Below, in pieces: positions 1 to 12,210 of a stretch of 64,000 nt of DNA. Location of the stretch: positions 457,001 to 521,000 of the forward strand of contig JACSYO010001861.1 of the NCBI GenBank assembly GCA_016806645.1, written 5' to 3'. Position 1 is the first letter of the stretch. The number at the start of each line of letters is the position of its first letter. The position numbers were made by a program, and so were the translations under genes. The notes beneath the pieces are model-generated. The model saw nothing but the letters and a program-made list of their open reading frames with translations, searched no databases and was not told where the DNA came from. This DNA comes from Ophiodon elongatus (Eukaryota; Chordata; Actinopteri; Perciformes; Hexagrammidae).

Positions 1-2303
1 CTTCATGTTCGGAAATAAACGAAAAAATAAATGCTTCTCAAAGGTTGATATAATTACCCAGAAATGGTTGATCAACTGCACTGAAAGGTACTGTGTACCA
101 ACAAAGTGAAATTTGACTCAAATATTGCAGTTTGTCACGTTAACAGTTACAATTCTGACACAAACAGGACTAATACTAAGTTGATTCACTGGTAAGTGAA
201 TCAACAGAAAAATAATTAGATTAGAGCTGCAACTAAAGATGGGTGGAATCTGAGCCTGTGGCATCAATGACAGGCATTTAGAATAACTTTATAGAAATAG
301 CTAATCTTCTCGCTGATGGTCTCGTTTACTTATGGAGGTCATATAGAGGCATCAGTATTAAATTGAGGCTGTTTCATAACCAGTGCAAAGATTCTCACAG
401 TAACTTTAAGCAATTACTGGTTCCAGCTACTGAACTTTTCTGTCTTATTGTTGCTAATTGAATATATTTGGGGGTCAAAGCTTTGGTATCTTTTCACAAT
501 TGTTTGTCATTTTTATTGCAAGTGCCATCGTCATTTCAAGTGTTGATTGCAAAAATAAATGACATTTTGTTTAATATACCAAACAAATTAATCAGTTAAT
601 CAAGAAAAAAAACTGTTTGATTATTCAGGAATGAAAATAATTGTTAGTTGCAGCCCCAACAGGTTTTATATCGTACCAATAAGAGTTTTCTTTTCTCTTG
701 CCACCTTTGCGAACATTTTAATTCCCTATCCTGCCATATAGCAAACAAGACACACATATCTCAGTACCAACAGCTTGTTCACACGATGTCACATCTCACA
801 CAGGCCCAAGCAGCCACTGGTCATTCCTTCATACATACACAATGTGAAGCCCATCCGGTATTTGTCATTTCCACACCGCAGCAAGTTGGCAAATCCCCTC
901 CTGGATCATGTTCAAACCCCGAACTCCACAGCTCCTTCAGGGAACCATCAGGGATGGATGATGCCATCTGACCACCAGCAACCTGCCGTCTTGGCAGCTC
1001 TCTCTCTGACTCACAGATTGTACGGATGGCAACTACTCGTCTTTAACCATGAGTGGGAGTTTGCAGCTGACTGAAGAGCGAAGTGTTAAAGTCTTAATCC
1101 GAGAACGGTGTGTGTGACCTTTTAATCCCCGACGAACTTGCTGTGCGAGTGAACGTGTGCGTGTGTGTTTGTGCCATGCTGACGGATCAGACAGGTGTGG
1201 TTAAAAACAAACACCGTGGCCAGCAGATTCTTTGAAAATGATCCCTCCTAAGAGCACCAACTGAAGGTGAGAAGGAGATTAAAGAGCATCTCAAGCTGTA
1301 TGGACCCCCGAGAAAATCAATAGATAATGTAGGAGCTTGAGATGATTTTTGAAATCGGAAAGAAATGCACTGCTGATATGAAAAATCAAAAACAAATGTT
1401 CAGAGCTATGGGGATTAAAACACGGGGGGTGTTCCCTCGAAGGGATCCTCCCACACTGAGCGGCTGTGTCCAACCCGCCGAGTCATTGCCAAAACGGGAT
1501 GCAGCACAATAACCGTTTCATGTCGATAATCTTCTTTTCATAATCTTTGGAAGCTAAAATCATAATTGAAATTCCATTGATAAAGCCGAGTCTGTAAGAA
1601 TAAGTGAGGTAATGCTGGAACTGCGCTCGAGTAGATGAGGGGCCAAGCAATCTTTTTAAATGAAAACGATACATGTTCGACTATAATGATTACAATGTGT
1701 TTGCACTTTCTCCTGATGTCTGGGAGAACAATGGCATATTAATAACCTCACTTAATTCTTTTCTTCATGAATATTCGCTCTGTCCTCTCGTTTGAGGGTA
1801 ATTAAAGAGTAAAACTTCAACCTTGACATTACAGCTCCAGAGAGCACATTTCTGAATGCGTGTACAGTAATAATAGAGGTTATAGCCCCGAGGTTCTTTG
1901 AGAGTGACATGTAATTTTATGCTGCTGACCGGGACTGCAATTACAGAGTGGAACTTAATTTGTAGGCTGCCTTATCACCTCTTTCATTAAACTCTTGCCG
2001 TCTTTTCTTTGTATTTTGGAAACAGAAAGAAAATGACCAGCGCTGGCGCTCAAACTGACACGGTGACACATGATTAAACCACCCCGGATTACAGACTACC
2101 TGACCAACATGACCAACGACACAGAGGGAGATCACGTAAAGCCTTAAGTCTTCCCAGATGCTGGTAAGACTGCTGGTATGAGTGATGGATCTGCTGGCCC
2201 ACTTCCTACGACCACGGTCGCTGGATTAACGCCATATCTGGAGCGAGGTTATCACCCATGGTTACCAGTGTGAACGAGCTGAACCTTGCGAGCTTCTTCT
2301 TCA

Positions 2304-2306
<3 letters not shown>

Positions 2307-2347
<41 letters not shown>
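2307..2347. repeat. (GT)n microsatellite
   Basis: Uninterrupted GT dinucleotide run of about 20 units. The 62-residue frame that crosses it is an artefact of the repeat. Confidence 0.95.
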
Positions 2348-2348
<1 letters not shown>

Positions 2349-2796
2349 ACATGTGTGGTTGCACAACAGATGTAGGTTACATTACCATGATAAAGAAGCC
2401 ACACGCTTAAATGGTACCCTGTCGGCTCAAAAGGGGTTGCAGAGAATGGACGGTAACGGCGGAGACAAAGACTTTCTTTTCGGTCATTCAGTCACTTGAA
2501 ATTTAAATTCATGGAAGTATAAATCAATCTACATGCTATTTGACATATTGTTCACATTTTTAAAAACAGTATGAAAAGGTTTTTCGGACATATTAGTGAA
2601 AACTGTTTTTAACTGTGTTAGTAGATTGTGAAGAACAGCAAAGCCTCCCGTTAAGACTCGGACATGTTCGTGTTAACCCGACTGCTGACCCTGTAGCCAC
2701 TCCATTTAAAGTGCTTATATTAGCGACTTTTGCACTGTATTTGGGACGCAATGTCAACAAACTGCATGTAGCTGCTTTTAACTTATCGGAATAACT

Positions 2797-2839
2797 TGTA
2801 TTGGTGTTTTAATTGTATTTCATTTAAAACACCAATACA
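2797..2839. repeat. Perfect 16-bp inverted repeat (hairpin)
   Basis: The left arm TGTATTGGTGTTTTAA and the right arm TTAAAACACCAATACA are exact reverse complements separated by an 11-nt loop. No coding feature surrounds it. It could be a small palindromic transposon remnant or a transcribed hairpin; the sequence alone does not decide. Confidence 0.85.
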
Positions 2840-4871
2840 GCGGCCAGCAATGGAGGCAATGGAGGCATTTTGCCAACACTTTGGCGTTATCTCTAAATCT
2901 GAGAGGCTGACTTAAAAGTTTTTTTCTGGCTCAATTGCTTGTTAATACAGTCTCAACAATATGGTTCACAACATTAGCTTCAGGCCTCCGTGCGTTTATC
3001 ATGACAACAGTTGACTGAAATGCAGAGAGCGTCATAACTCTGTGTAGCCTCCCAATGTTTTATTCAATGTTATTACCTGTTTACATCTTACCAGTCTACC
3101 ACAGTGCTTTATTTGATATTTTATTTAATTTATTCTATTATATATATATATAACATTATCGTCCTATATCTTAACCTAACTTGCCCAGTTAGCCCTGATT
3201 CCCATTAAACGTTACTTTTCGTTCATGTTTTTCAAAACATGCTGAGTCATCCGCAGCTCTCTCACACTCAGTATACGTCCTGCATTGCATAAAGGGAAGG
3301 GTCTAGCTAGCATGAGCTGTCTTAGAAGTCAAGTCAAATCAATTGAACAGCTATCTGTACAGCATACGACACCCTCTATGCTTACATAGTCGAATCGACG
3401 ATCGATGATCCCTTTCATTCATGGGTTACTCAGCGGTGGTGACGGCAAATAATCAGACTGTCAAAACTCTCAAAACCGCAGGAGCCAATCAAATCACAAG
3501 CTCAAATCACAAACAATAACCCAACTGATACTGCATTTTTTTAAGCGGAAACTGAAACTTTTTTTATTTAAATGGCAACCAGATACATACTGAACATTTT
3601 ACAGAGAAACATTTAAATCTTCAGCGCTCTCCGGTGGACAAACTACGTAATGGAGACACTGTATCTAAATTACCATCCTGTACTATTTCTTGCAACCTAT
3701 CGAACGAAATACACACCAATACAATGTTTGTGCAATAACCTAATATCAGTTTTTTTGAGATTATCCTTATATTGAAATGTCAGCCCCCAGAGTGCCGAAA
3801 TAAATAAAAATGTAATTTCTTATTTTTAGTCATACAATTTTGACCAACCATCCAGCAGATATTAGTAGTACAGTGCAGAAGTTAAATTGACACATACAAC
3901 TTGCAAATATAGTTCCTGTTGGAGGGATTTACACTCTTTATTGTTTCGTATCTCACATATTTAGAAGTAAAACTAAACTTCTGCGATAAAGCAAGTTTAA
4001 AAAAAGTTAGTTGTATCATTCTTGTTTGAAGGAATCTATTAAACTATTATTAATTGATCTGTATAAACAGTAGGAATAAAAATTAATCAGGTTTTCCTTT
4101 AGGACCCAGTGCAGCCGGAACTTTAAAACAATCAAAGATCTCATGCAAACTCCACGTTCAAGAAGAAAAACAGATAAAAGGAGAGAATGGCACAAATGGA
4201 AATTTGAGCATGGATTTGATAAGCTTTGAAAATAAGCCGGCGCCTCATTCAACATCCTGCGCTTTCTCTAAAACTGCGGTGGAGCACTTTTTATCGGCCT
4301 GCCTTCTGCTGTAACACAATCACATGGGACAAGGGGCGACTCAGACAATTGCCATTCATCCCTGAAACTCTTAAGAACTGGGACACTCGCTGCATTCCCC
4401 GTAGCTGTTACAACACCTCTCGGCACACACAAGCGACTGTGTGTTTGTGTGTGCGTGCATTCATTAATTTGTCTCCTTTGTGTTCTTTTCTACTTGCGTG
4501 TACCCGCATGAACCCGTCACAAAAAAAGCTTGCTTCGCTGGCCTTGTTCTGCCACATTTAGTTAGGAGCAACAGCAGAATCACCATCTTTCCATGAGACG
4601 TGATGGAGAGCTCATCCTGAACTGTTATGATGGAGGACAACAGCCACAGCCTTTCCCAGCTCGAGCACAGCTCTTCACGGATGAACTCACTCCAATTAAA
4701 ACACGAGCTAACAAAGAGGGAACCCTGACGGCAGAGCACTCTCTGCAGGCCTCGCTTACCAATAGGAAACGTGAACAAAGTAGCAGACTGAGATCCAAAC
4801 AGCTCTGTGTCATCAACCACTCTGGGACCGGTTGGTGGCTTTAGGGAATGCATCCTCGCATGCAGCCGAAC

Positions 4872-5088
4872 ACAGTGGTGAAAGGTAACCAAGTACTTTT
4901 ACTCAAGTACTTTTACTTCAGTACAATGTGTACTTTACTGGAGTGTTTCCCTTTTATGCTACTTTATACTCCTACTTCTACTTTATACTTCTACACCACT
5001 ATATTTCAGAAGGAAATATTGTACTTTTTAGTCCACTACATTTATTTGACAGATAGTTACTAGTTAAAAAAAAAAAAAAAAAAAAAAA
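4872..5088 (+). mobile_element. Non-autonomous hAT-type repeat fragment ending in poly(A)
   Basis: The segment begins with the 'AAGTACTTTTACTCAAGTA' type sequence that occurs very often in fish non-autonomous hAT elements, continues with several ACTTCTACTTTATAC-like phrases, and ends in an A run of about 22. Only one terminus is recognisable, so it is a fragment. A related element lies at 55,231-55,684. Confidence 0.5.
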
Positions 5089-8000
5089 CATATGATCAGT
5101 GTACAAAATACAATTTGTTCAAGATTAAATCGGTGGCTGGTCTAACACAAAATGTTTCATATTTACATTATTGTTTGAAGATACAGACTCAATCACGTAA
5201 TAATAGACGATGACACGTTATCTATAGTTTGTCAGCAGCACTTTCGGCCAGTAGACTAATGAGCGTGTGTCTTGTGGGTATTTCAGTCTGACTATGTGTA
5301 GTACAGGATTTATTTATGGAATTAATAACCACTCGCCACATCTGACCAATGTATCAAGAAACAAGAAAACTGGTGTCATTTAATTGAAAGTTACAGCTCA
5401 TTTACTTCTGTCCTCTTTTCCTTCAGTCGCTCTGCAATTTGTACTATGTAATTACATGTTCCATTTTCTTGTAACATTTTTGAAATATAATATAATGTTA
5501 TAGTGTCAAATCAAGTGTGAAATTATCTCCTGTCTTCGATAACAAAAACAGCCCTGCGCGTTTGTAAAGTGACACATTGCTGACAGACTTGTTTCCTCCT
5601 GTGGGCGTCGGAGGATTGACAGGAAACAAAGTGCCATTAAATGAATGAAAACTCTGTTAACCTGTAAAACTGGTAACTTTGGTCAAATAAAAATACAGAT
5701 AAAACATAAAGTCTGACAAAAACCAAACACAGACTGTATGTTAACTGTGAGGCACTGTCTGAGACGAGTAAACTGTGGATAGAGGAACGACGCTGATGAT
5801 CTTCAACTACACTGACGATTAATTCATCTTTAACTATATTAAAACCTCAGTTACCTAACATCAATAACATCGGGTGTCGCTGTGCAATAGATTAGAGATT
5901 GGGCTATAATTCAATATTAATGTTAACTGAGATTTATCAGAATCACTCTGGGATTATTTGATCTCTAATTTTTCTGTCCAGATGTTTGATTCCAACATGC
6001 TACCGTTATTTTACACATAGAAATATTTGGTTTATGCTCAAATGGAACAAGTTGCAACTCTTAAAATTTGTATTTTACATGATTTGGTATATCATGGTAG
6101 TTCCACACCTTCCTGAGTTTCAGTGTCAATTACATTAAAGCTAAAACTATTTAAATAATTGCTTAATCTTTTCAGTCATTTTTCAAGGAAAAATATCCAA
6201 TATTCCCCGGTTCCAGCTTCTCATTTATGAGGTTTTGCTATTTTTCTTTTTCTTAAGAGAAAGTAACCTGAATATCTTTGGGTTTTAGACTGTTGGTCGG
6301 GCAAAAAATGACGTTGACTTTAGGTGGCCATTTTTCACAATTTCTTTCACATTTCATAGACCAAACAACTCCCCGCCCTCAATGGTAGATTTATCCATGA
6401 TGAAAATAATTAGTTGCAGCTCCTGTACCAATTCAATGCCTCACATTAAAGAACATAAAACAGCTTTTCTTACTAAAGCCTTTTTATAAACATATAATCA
6501 AAATAACACTTTATCAATTAGACCTTTTCATTGTCGTTCAGCTTTGGTCCAAGTTTACTTCCTGTCAGCTGCTGCATTAACAAACATTGCAACAAGGAAG
6601 GGTCATGACGTCATCGAGACAGCGCTCCAATTTTAGATAGGTGCCAGACTTTGGTGCCAGTTCTATTTAAGTGAATGGGGCGGGCATTGCAAGTCCCACT
6701 ATAAACCATTATATCTGTGTTGTTTCACCTTTGACTGAAAAATGCTTTCACACGATGAAAAAAAAACACACACTGAGTGATTTTGACTGATATTTTTTAT
6801 CTAAATGTGCGTGTTTGTTTTCCTTGTTATTGGTCTCCAAATAAATCATGTTTCTGTCCAGCAGCTACATGGAGCTCAACTGAAGAGAGCTACATCGTGA
6901 TACATAACCAAACGGGGCAGGTCCGACCTATTATCGCTGACCACAATGCAATTATGACCAGATCAATTTATTAATGACTCTGATTATAACTGGTTGGACT
7001 CAATGGTATGGCCGGTCAGAGTTAGGTAAGTACAGGACTTCACTGTAGACTGTATGCCTTCAGTTTGCCTCAGTTATTTACATTCATACTAGTCGTCTAG
7101 CCTATATTAAGCTATAGGCTGTAAGATTTGCTATCACTCCCTAACATGTCTGACTGTTTCTTTTACACCTTCACAAGGATTATTACTAACATTAACGGTG
7201 TTATCTCAAAGTCAATGTAGGAAGTCTCAACAGAGATATTGCAGGCTAACTTTTGGCAAAGTGCAAACGCTAACTTAGTTCATTGACGAACAGAGTAACA
7301 AGTGTTGAATTTTATTAAACATCATTAACTGTTTGATGGTTGGTTAGTCATTGATAACAAAGATGTGTGTATTTTACACACACAACATGTTATGTAAAGC
7401 AAAATTTGCTGTGTAAGCTCTTAAAGCTGTGTTAACAATGCGTGCGTGAGCAAGTACTGTACGTCCCCGTGAAATACTGACACACACACTTATACATCCA
7501 CATCCACTAGAGCTGAAATCATGGTCATCATCATCGTCCCTCTCAAGCAAAAAAACTCAAGTAATTATCTGGTTCCAGATTCCCCAATATTAAGGTTTGC
7601 TGCTTGTCTCTGCTTTATATCACTGCAGGACGAAACAAGTTGTGCAAGTCAATCGACAGCAACAATTTTGATATCAATTAGTTATTTAAGTCACTTTTTA
7701 AGAAAAAAAAAGTCATACATAGTAAGTTCCAGCTTCTCAAATATAAGGACTTGCTGTTAATTTGCTGTCATCTATTATTGGAAAACTGATTACTTTGTGT
7801 TTTGCACTGTTGTTTTCCACTCTTTTCTGACATATTGTAGACAAAATGCTTCATTGAGAAACTAAAAAATGAGCTCATGAATGTATAATAGACGTGAAAC
7901 TATCAGTCAACTAATGTAGCAGAATTTGTCAGCAAAAAAAGATTATCGAATAAACCTGTGCGTCATGTTTAATTACAAATACCACACATTTGGTGATTTC

Positions 8001-8699
8001 AATTTCTCAAATGTGAGGCTCTTTACAAATCCACAAAAATATTTGAGGATTTTGGACAGTTTGTTTGATTAAAAAAAACGACACATTTCACGTTTTTCTG
8101 ACATTTTCTAGAGAAATCAGCAGATTGCAGCCCTGTGTGTTTTGTGTCATACATGACCGACGACACTTTAAGCTCTTACGGTGTTGTTAACGTCAACATC
8201 CATAAATAAATGATATTAACTGAACCACAGTCAATTGAACAGGATGAAACAAGGAGGACAGTGAGAGTCACTGAGGAACTTTTGTGAACTTTCTCCTCAT
8301 CTGTTCAGGCAGCTGTGGCTGATGTTGTAAACTCCCCACATGATGTGAACACCTGAACATGTCATGAGGCATGTTGTGAACACAGCATGGCTGCATGGCC
8401 TGCTTCTTCTATTAACATACGAGCAATGACACCTTAACATGAACCAAATACGAGGGCCTGCCTTTCCTTCATGTGCACGAGCTTAAATCCTAAATTCAGA
8501 GTCTACCCCCACCACCACCCCCCCCCCACCCCAAAAAAAACAAAAAAAAAACAGGCGACCAGACAGAAAGCAGAGGAGGGTTAATTGCCTCCTCGGAGCA
8601 TCACCACAACCAGCTCACATTTCACATCTGCTAAAACGCAGCCTGAAGCCAAACCACGCCAGGAGATTCTGGTGCATTTTTTTCCTCCCTTTTTCCCCT

Positions 8700-9060
8700 T
8701 TTCTGGTTGTAATGTACATGAGAGAGAATCCCCCCTCTTACCTTGCACATCCAGGCCATTCTTATTTCTACGCAGACAATGGTGGACCGCTTGTTTTCGT
8801 CTGCCCCAAAATGCCGTTCACCGCGTCCGTTTCCCAACACATCTATTCACGTGTGCCTCACGAGAGGACACGCAGATGCGGTGCAGTCGTACGCGGGGAT
8901 CGGCTCCATAAATATTGGAGTGTACCGTTATTCGTCTCCTCTGTCGGGTTTTTTTTCCCCCATGGAGCTTGCTGGGACCTGGACTGACGCTGCGCTGCTA
9001 CTGGCCGGCACAGACGCAGAGCCCCGCCCCCTCTGGCGTCACGTGACCCCCGCTGATTTC
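8700..9060. promoter_or_regulatory. GC/CpG-rich promoter-like block, owner unknown
   Basis: This block stands out from AT-rich surroundings by many CpG dinucleotides. It holds a GC box (CCCGCCCC near 9,024), a CACGTG E-box within GCGTCACGTGAC near 9,038, and an AT-rich CATAAATATT stretch near 8,909 that could act as a TATA-like element. It looks like a CpG-island promoter, but no first exon that I recognise follows on either strand. A 146-residue frame (8,743-9,183) crosses it without recognisable homology. Confidence 0.4.
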
Positions 9061-9584
9061 CTGACTTCTGCTTTTACAACAAGTCTGAAAGTCAGTCAGA
9101 AGACAGGCTGCATTTTTCAATTTTTCTTTCTTTTCTGCAAAATAAATTATGAAAAAAAATCTGCTTTTCAATTTGTTGAATAAACAAGAGATCATTTTGT
9201 GGGGGAAAAGAGTATCCAAAAATGATTCTTTTTTTTGTAATTTAAGTTTTATAATAATATAATAATAATCTGTATTTGTATAGCGAAATAGAAATGTAGC
9301 ACACAGTGCTTTACAATAGAGGTAAATAAAACGAACTTACCAAAAACTAGATACAAATTCAAAATTTTAAATAAGATAGAACATAGAATGCATATTAAAA
9401 AAAGTTTCTACAAAGTCTCTACATCTTCGAATAAATAAAAAAATGATGTGTACATATACATATCTTAGTACTCTAGTAGCACTTAATTGACACTTACTTA
9501 TAGAACTTGGTAGTTTGGCTTTCTTGAGGAATTGTACTTTCTTGATTCTTGTTGTTCTGGGTTTGAACTCTCATGGTTGAATGC

Positions 9585-9640
9585 ACTTATTGTAAGTCGC
9601 TTTGGATAAAAGCGTCTGCTAAATGAAATGTAATGTAATA
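9585..9640 (+). mobile_element. SINE/LINE 3' tail fragment
   Basis: It contains the phrase 'GTAAGTCGCTTTGGATAAA' followed by 'AGCGTCTGCTAAATG' and repeats of AATGTAAT. This is a widespread fish retroposon 3' tail. Only the tail is recognisable. Confidence 0.6.
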
Positions 9641-9929
9641 TTAACTTACGGTAGAATATAAAACACACTGAATAATCGTAATAATAATAATAATAACATC
9701 AGTACTCATATTTGCAGGATCACATATACACCAATGAGCACTGCAGCAGTATCAAATGGTCTCCATTCTCTTCTACTCTGTTCTTTACTTTTCTAGATCA
9801 GTGGTGGAGATTTGAATCTTTAAAACAAAACCTCAGTGCTTCACCTTGAGTGCACTGTCAACCAATTTTTAATCAATAGATAAACAATATAATGCAAGAC
9901 AATAGGAGTTTGGAGACATCAGGAAGCTG

Positions 9930-11170
9930 CTTGACATCCCCCCCAATTATTAATGTATAAGATGTATATAATTCTATGTATATTTCTGTCGTCCTAACAG
10001 AGACACGCAGCGCATGGAATCCAAGACTACAGACTACAAAGCCCCATCACAGGTGTGTGATAGTGACCCCTCCCTCCCTGACAGGCTAAATTACTTTGAT
10101 GCACGCTGTGAAGCCTCAAACAGCATACTTGGCCTAAAAGCAGATATCTTAAACATCTATCTGAACCAGGCTGCTGTTCCCAAGTCCCTCAAGTCCGCTA
10201 CCACCGTACCTGTGCCGAAAAATGTTCCATGTGTTATGCCTAAATGACAACCGCCCCACTGCACTTACATTAGCTATAATGAAGTGCTTTGAGAGGCTGG
10301 TCATGCAGTGCATCAGATCCATCCTAACCCAACTTTAGACCCCAACCAATTTGCATACCAGACCAACCGGTCCATTGAGGATACAATAGTCTCTTCCCTG
10401 CTTCTGACCCAAACCCACTTGGAAAGCAAGGACACTCACATTAGAATGCTGTTCATAGTTTTTTACCTCAGCGTTTATTACAAATCATACCACAACAGCT
10501 AATAGGGAATCTGAATACACTGGGCTTCAACACACCTCCCTATGGATCCTGGACTTTCTCACCTGAAGAACACAGTAAGTCAAGATAGGTAGCAGAATGT
10601 CGAGCACCATCACCCTGAGCACTCGGTCCACCTCTGTTCACCCCGCTGACTCATGACGGCACTGACAGATCGAACTCCAACCACGTCGTCAGGCTCGCTG
10701 AAGACGTGTGAGTGATGAGTCTCGTAGCGATGAAACACACTATAGAGAGGAGTTGGAGAATCTAGCTGTGTGGTGCGGGGACAATGACCTCTCCTTGAAC
10801 GTGGGAAAGACCAAGGAGATGGTCATTGACTTCAGAAGAAGCCGCAGTGAGCGCCTCCCGCTGACAATCAATGGCACCTCCGTCGAAAGTCAGCAGTACA
10901 AAAATCCTGGGAGTACATATTGCCAGCTTTCCCCGATAAGGCCCAGCAACGTCATCACATCCTGCAGAGACTAAGGAAGGTGAACAGCACACCCACCCCT
11001 CGTGACCACATTCTACAGACGCACCATTAAGAGCCTCTTGACAAACTGTTTCACTGCCTGGTATGAAAACCGCAAAGTATCAGGCCGCAGGCCCCTGCAG
11101 AGAATAGTGAAAACTGCAGAAAGTGTCATAGGTGTCCCTCTTCCTGCCAACCTGACATATATATTGTAAT
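9930..11170 (+). mobile_element. Decayed L2/CR1-type non-LTR retrotransposon (RT region)
   Basis: Three interrupted plus-strand frames read as one reverse-transcriptase segment. The first (10,014-10,247) has a 'LNYFDAR' stretch and 'VPVPK'. The second (10,308-10,502) has 'DPNQFAYQTNRS' of the RT palm. The third (10,708-10,974) has 'LENLAVWCGDNDLSLNVGKT' followed by a 'DFRR' motif, typical of the region after the RT catalytic box. Frameshifts and stops show it is inactive. Assignment to L2/CR1 rather than a neighbouring clade is by pattern only. Confidence 0.75.
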
Positions 11171-12039
11171 TGATCATTTTCTTTGTGGAAACAAATTAGG
11201 TTGGAACAAGAGCAATGTTTCAAACAGTGGTACTTTTTTGATACTGTCTTGTGAAACCAAGCTATTATGTGGAAAACAAGTACAGAATTTGTGGGAAGAT
11301 ATGACTTTGGTAAAACAATCAATTTGTGAAAATTCCTGCCAATACAACATAATGTAAGTCCAGGTTCGAGGCTGACTATGCTGTGATAACTCTGCAGTGG
11401 AGTTGGTTCCTCCCTCCATGTGCTGCAGATGTGTGTTTTTCTTAGAGCAATACCAATTTCCTGTCGCAGTGGTTCTCAAACTGAGGAAGCAGGGCTCTTT
11501 GTATGAATGCCGACGGTAAATTATCTTTTAGAGGAACCAATGGTTACCTGAATGTATCCCAGTACATGTGAGGCACAAACTGGGTAAATACTTTCTTTCA
11601 GTCATGCTGATAAAATGAGAAATAAAACTGTTGCGTTTTTTCAGTTGTGTTTCTTATCTGAGAATCTATATGTTATCAGGTGGGGAGACAGCTGAGTGAA
11701 CGATAAACTCGGGCCTGCAGACATAATATATGTTTTCATCAAGTGCTGAATTGAATGCGTAAAGTGTTGCAGTGAACAAAATTGACGTCTTGGACACCGT
11801 TTAGGGATCCGGATAGAAACTGTACTACTCATTGATATTATTTGCCTCAAAGAGTTGCATTTAGGCTTCGAATTGGGAAACTTTTCTGAATTCAATCCCA
11901 AAATATTAACAAGTGAGCCAAATTAGGTATATCTATTTTTTCCAATTGCATCTCAGGAATAACCTTAAAAAAAAAGGCCATTATTAAATTCCAGCAAACA
12001 GATGTGACTGTGCTTCTATTTTCAGTATGTGGTTGTCCT

Positions 12040-12210
12040 GTTCAGGGTCACAGGAGGACTAGAGGCCTCCTTCGGGGTCAAGTAGCTGTCTGTCACACAA
12101 CATATTCACACTGCTGACAATAGAGTGTCCAGTCCACCCTTTCTGCATGTCTTTGGACTTCGGGAGGAAACCGGAGCACCAAGACGAAACATGAGCCGAC
12201 AAGGTGAGAA
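12040..12210 (+). mobile_element. Common fish retroposon fragment
   Basis: The phrases 'CATGTCTTTGGACT', 'GGGAGGAAACCGGAGCACC' and 'GAGAATATGTTCACACGGGAAG' are decayed forms of a very common fish repeat module (usually '...GGAGGAAACCCACGCAGACACAGGGAGAACATGCAAACTCC'-like). No coding capacity remains. A related decayed copy lies at 63,470-63,600. Confidence 0.55.

Larger units (their letters stand above)
1..8690. other. Gene-free region with scattered repeats
   Basis: I see no exon that matches a known protein family on either strand. Open frames here are short, AT-rich and without homology that I can recognise. The sequence is AT-rich intergenic or deep intronic DNA with a GT microsatellite, a short perfect hairpin, a hAT-type repeat fragment and homopolymer runs. 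An intron of a gene lying outside the window cannot be excluded. Confidence 0.6.

Noticed and set aside
8743..9183. 146-residue frame across the CpG-rich block
   Set aside because: No homology; long frames are expected by chance in GC-rich DNA.
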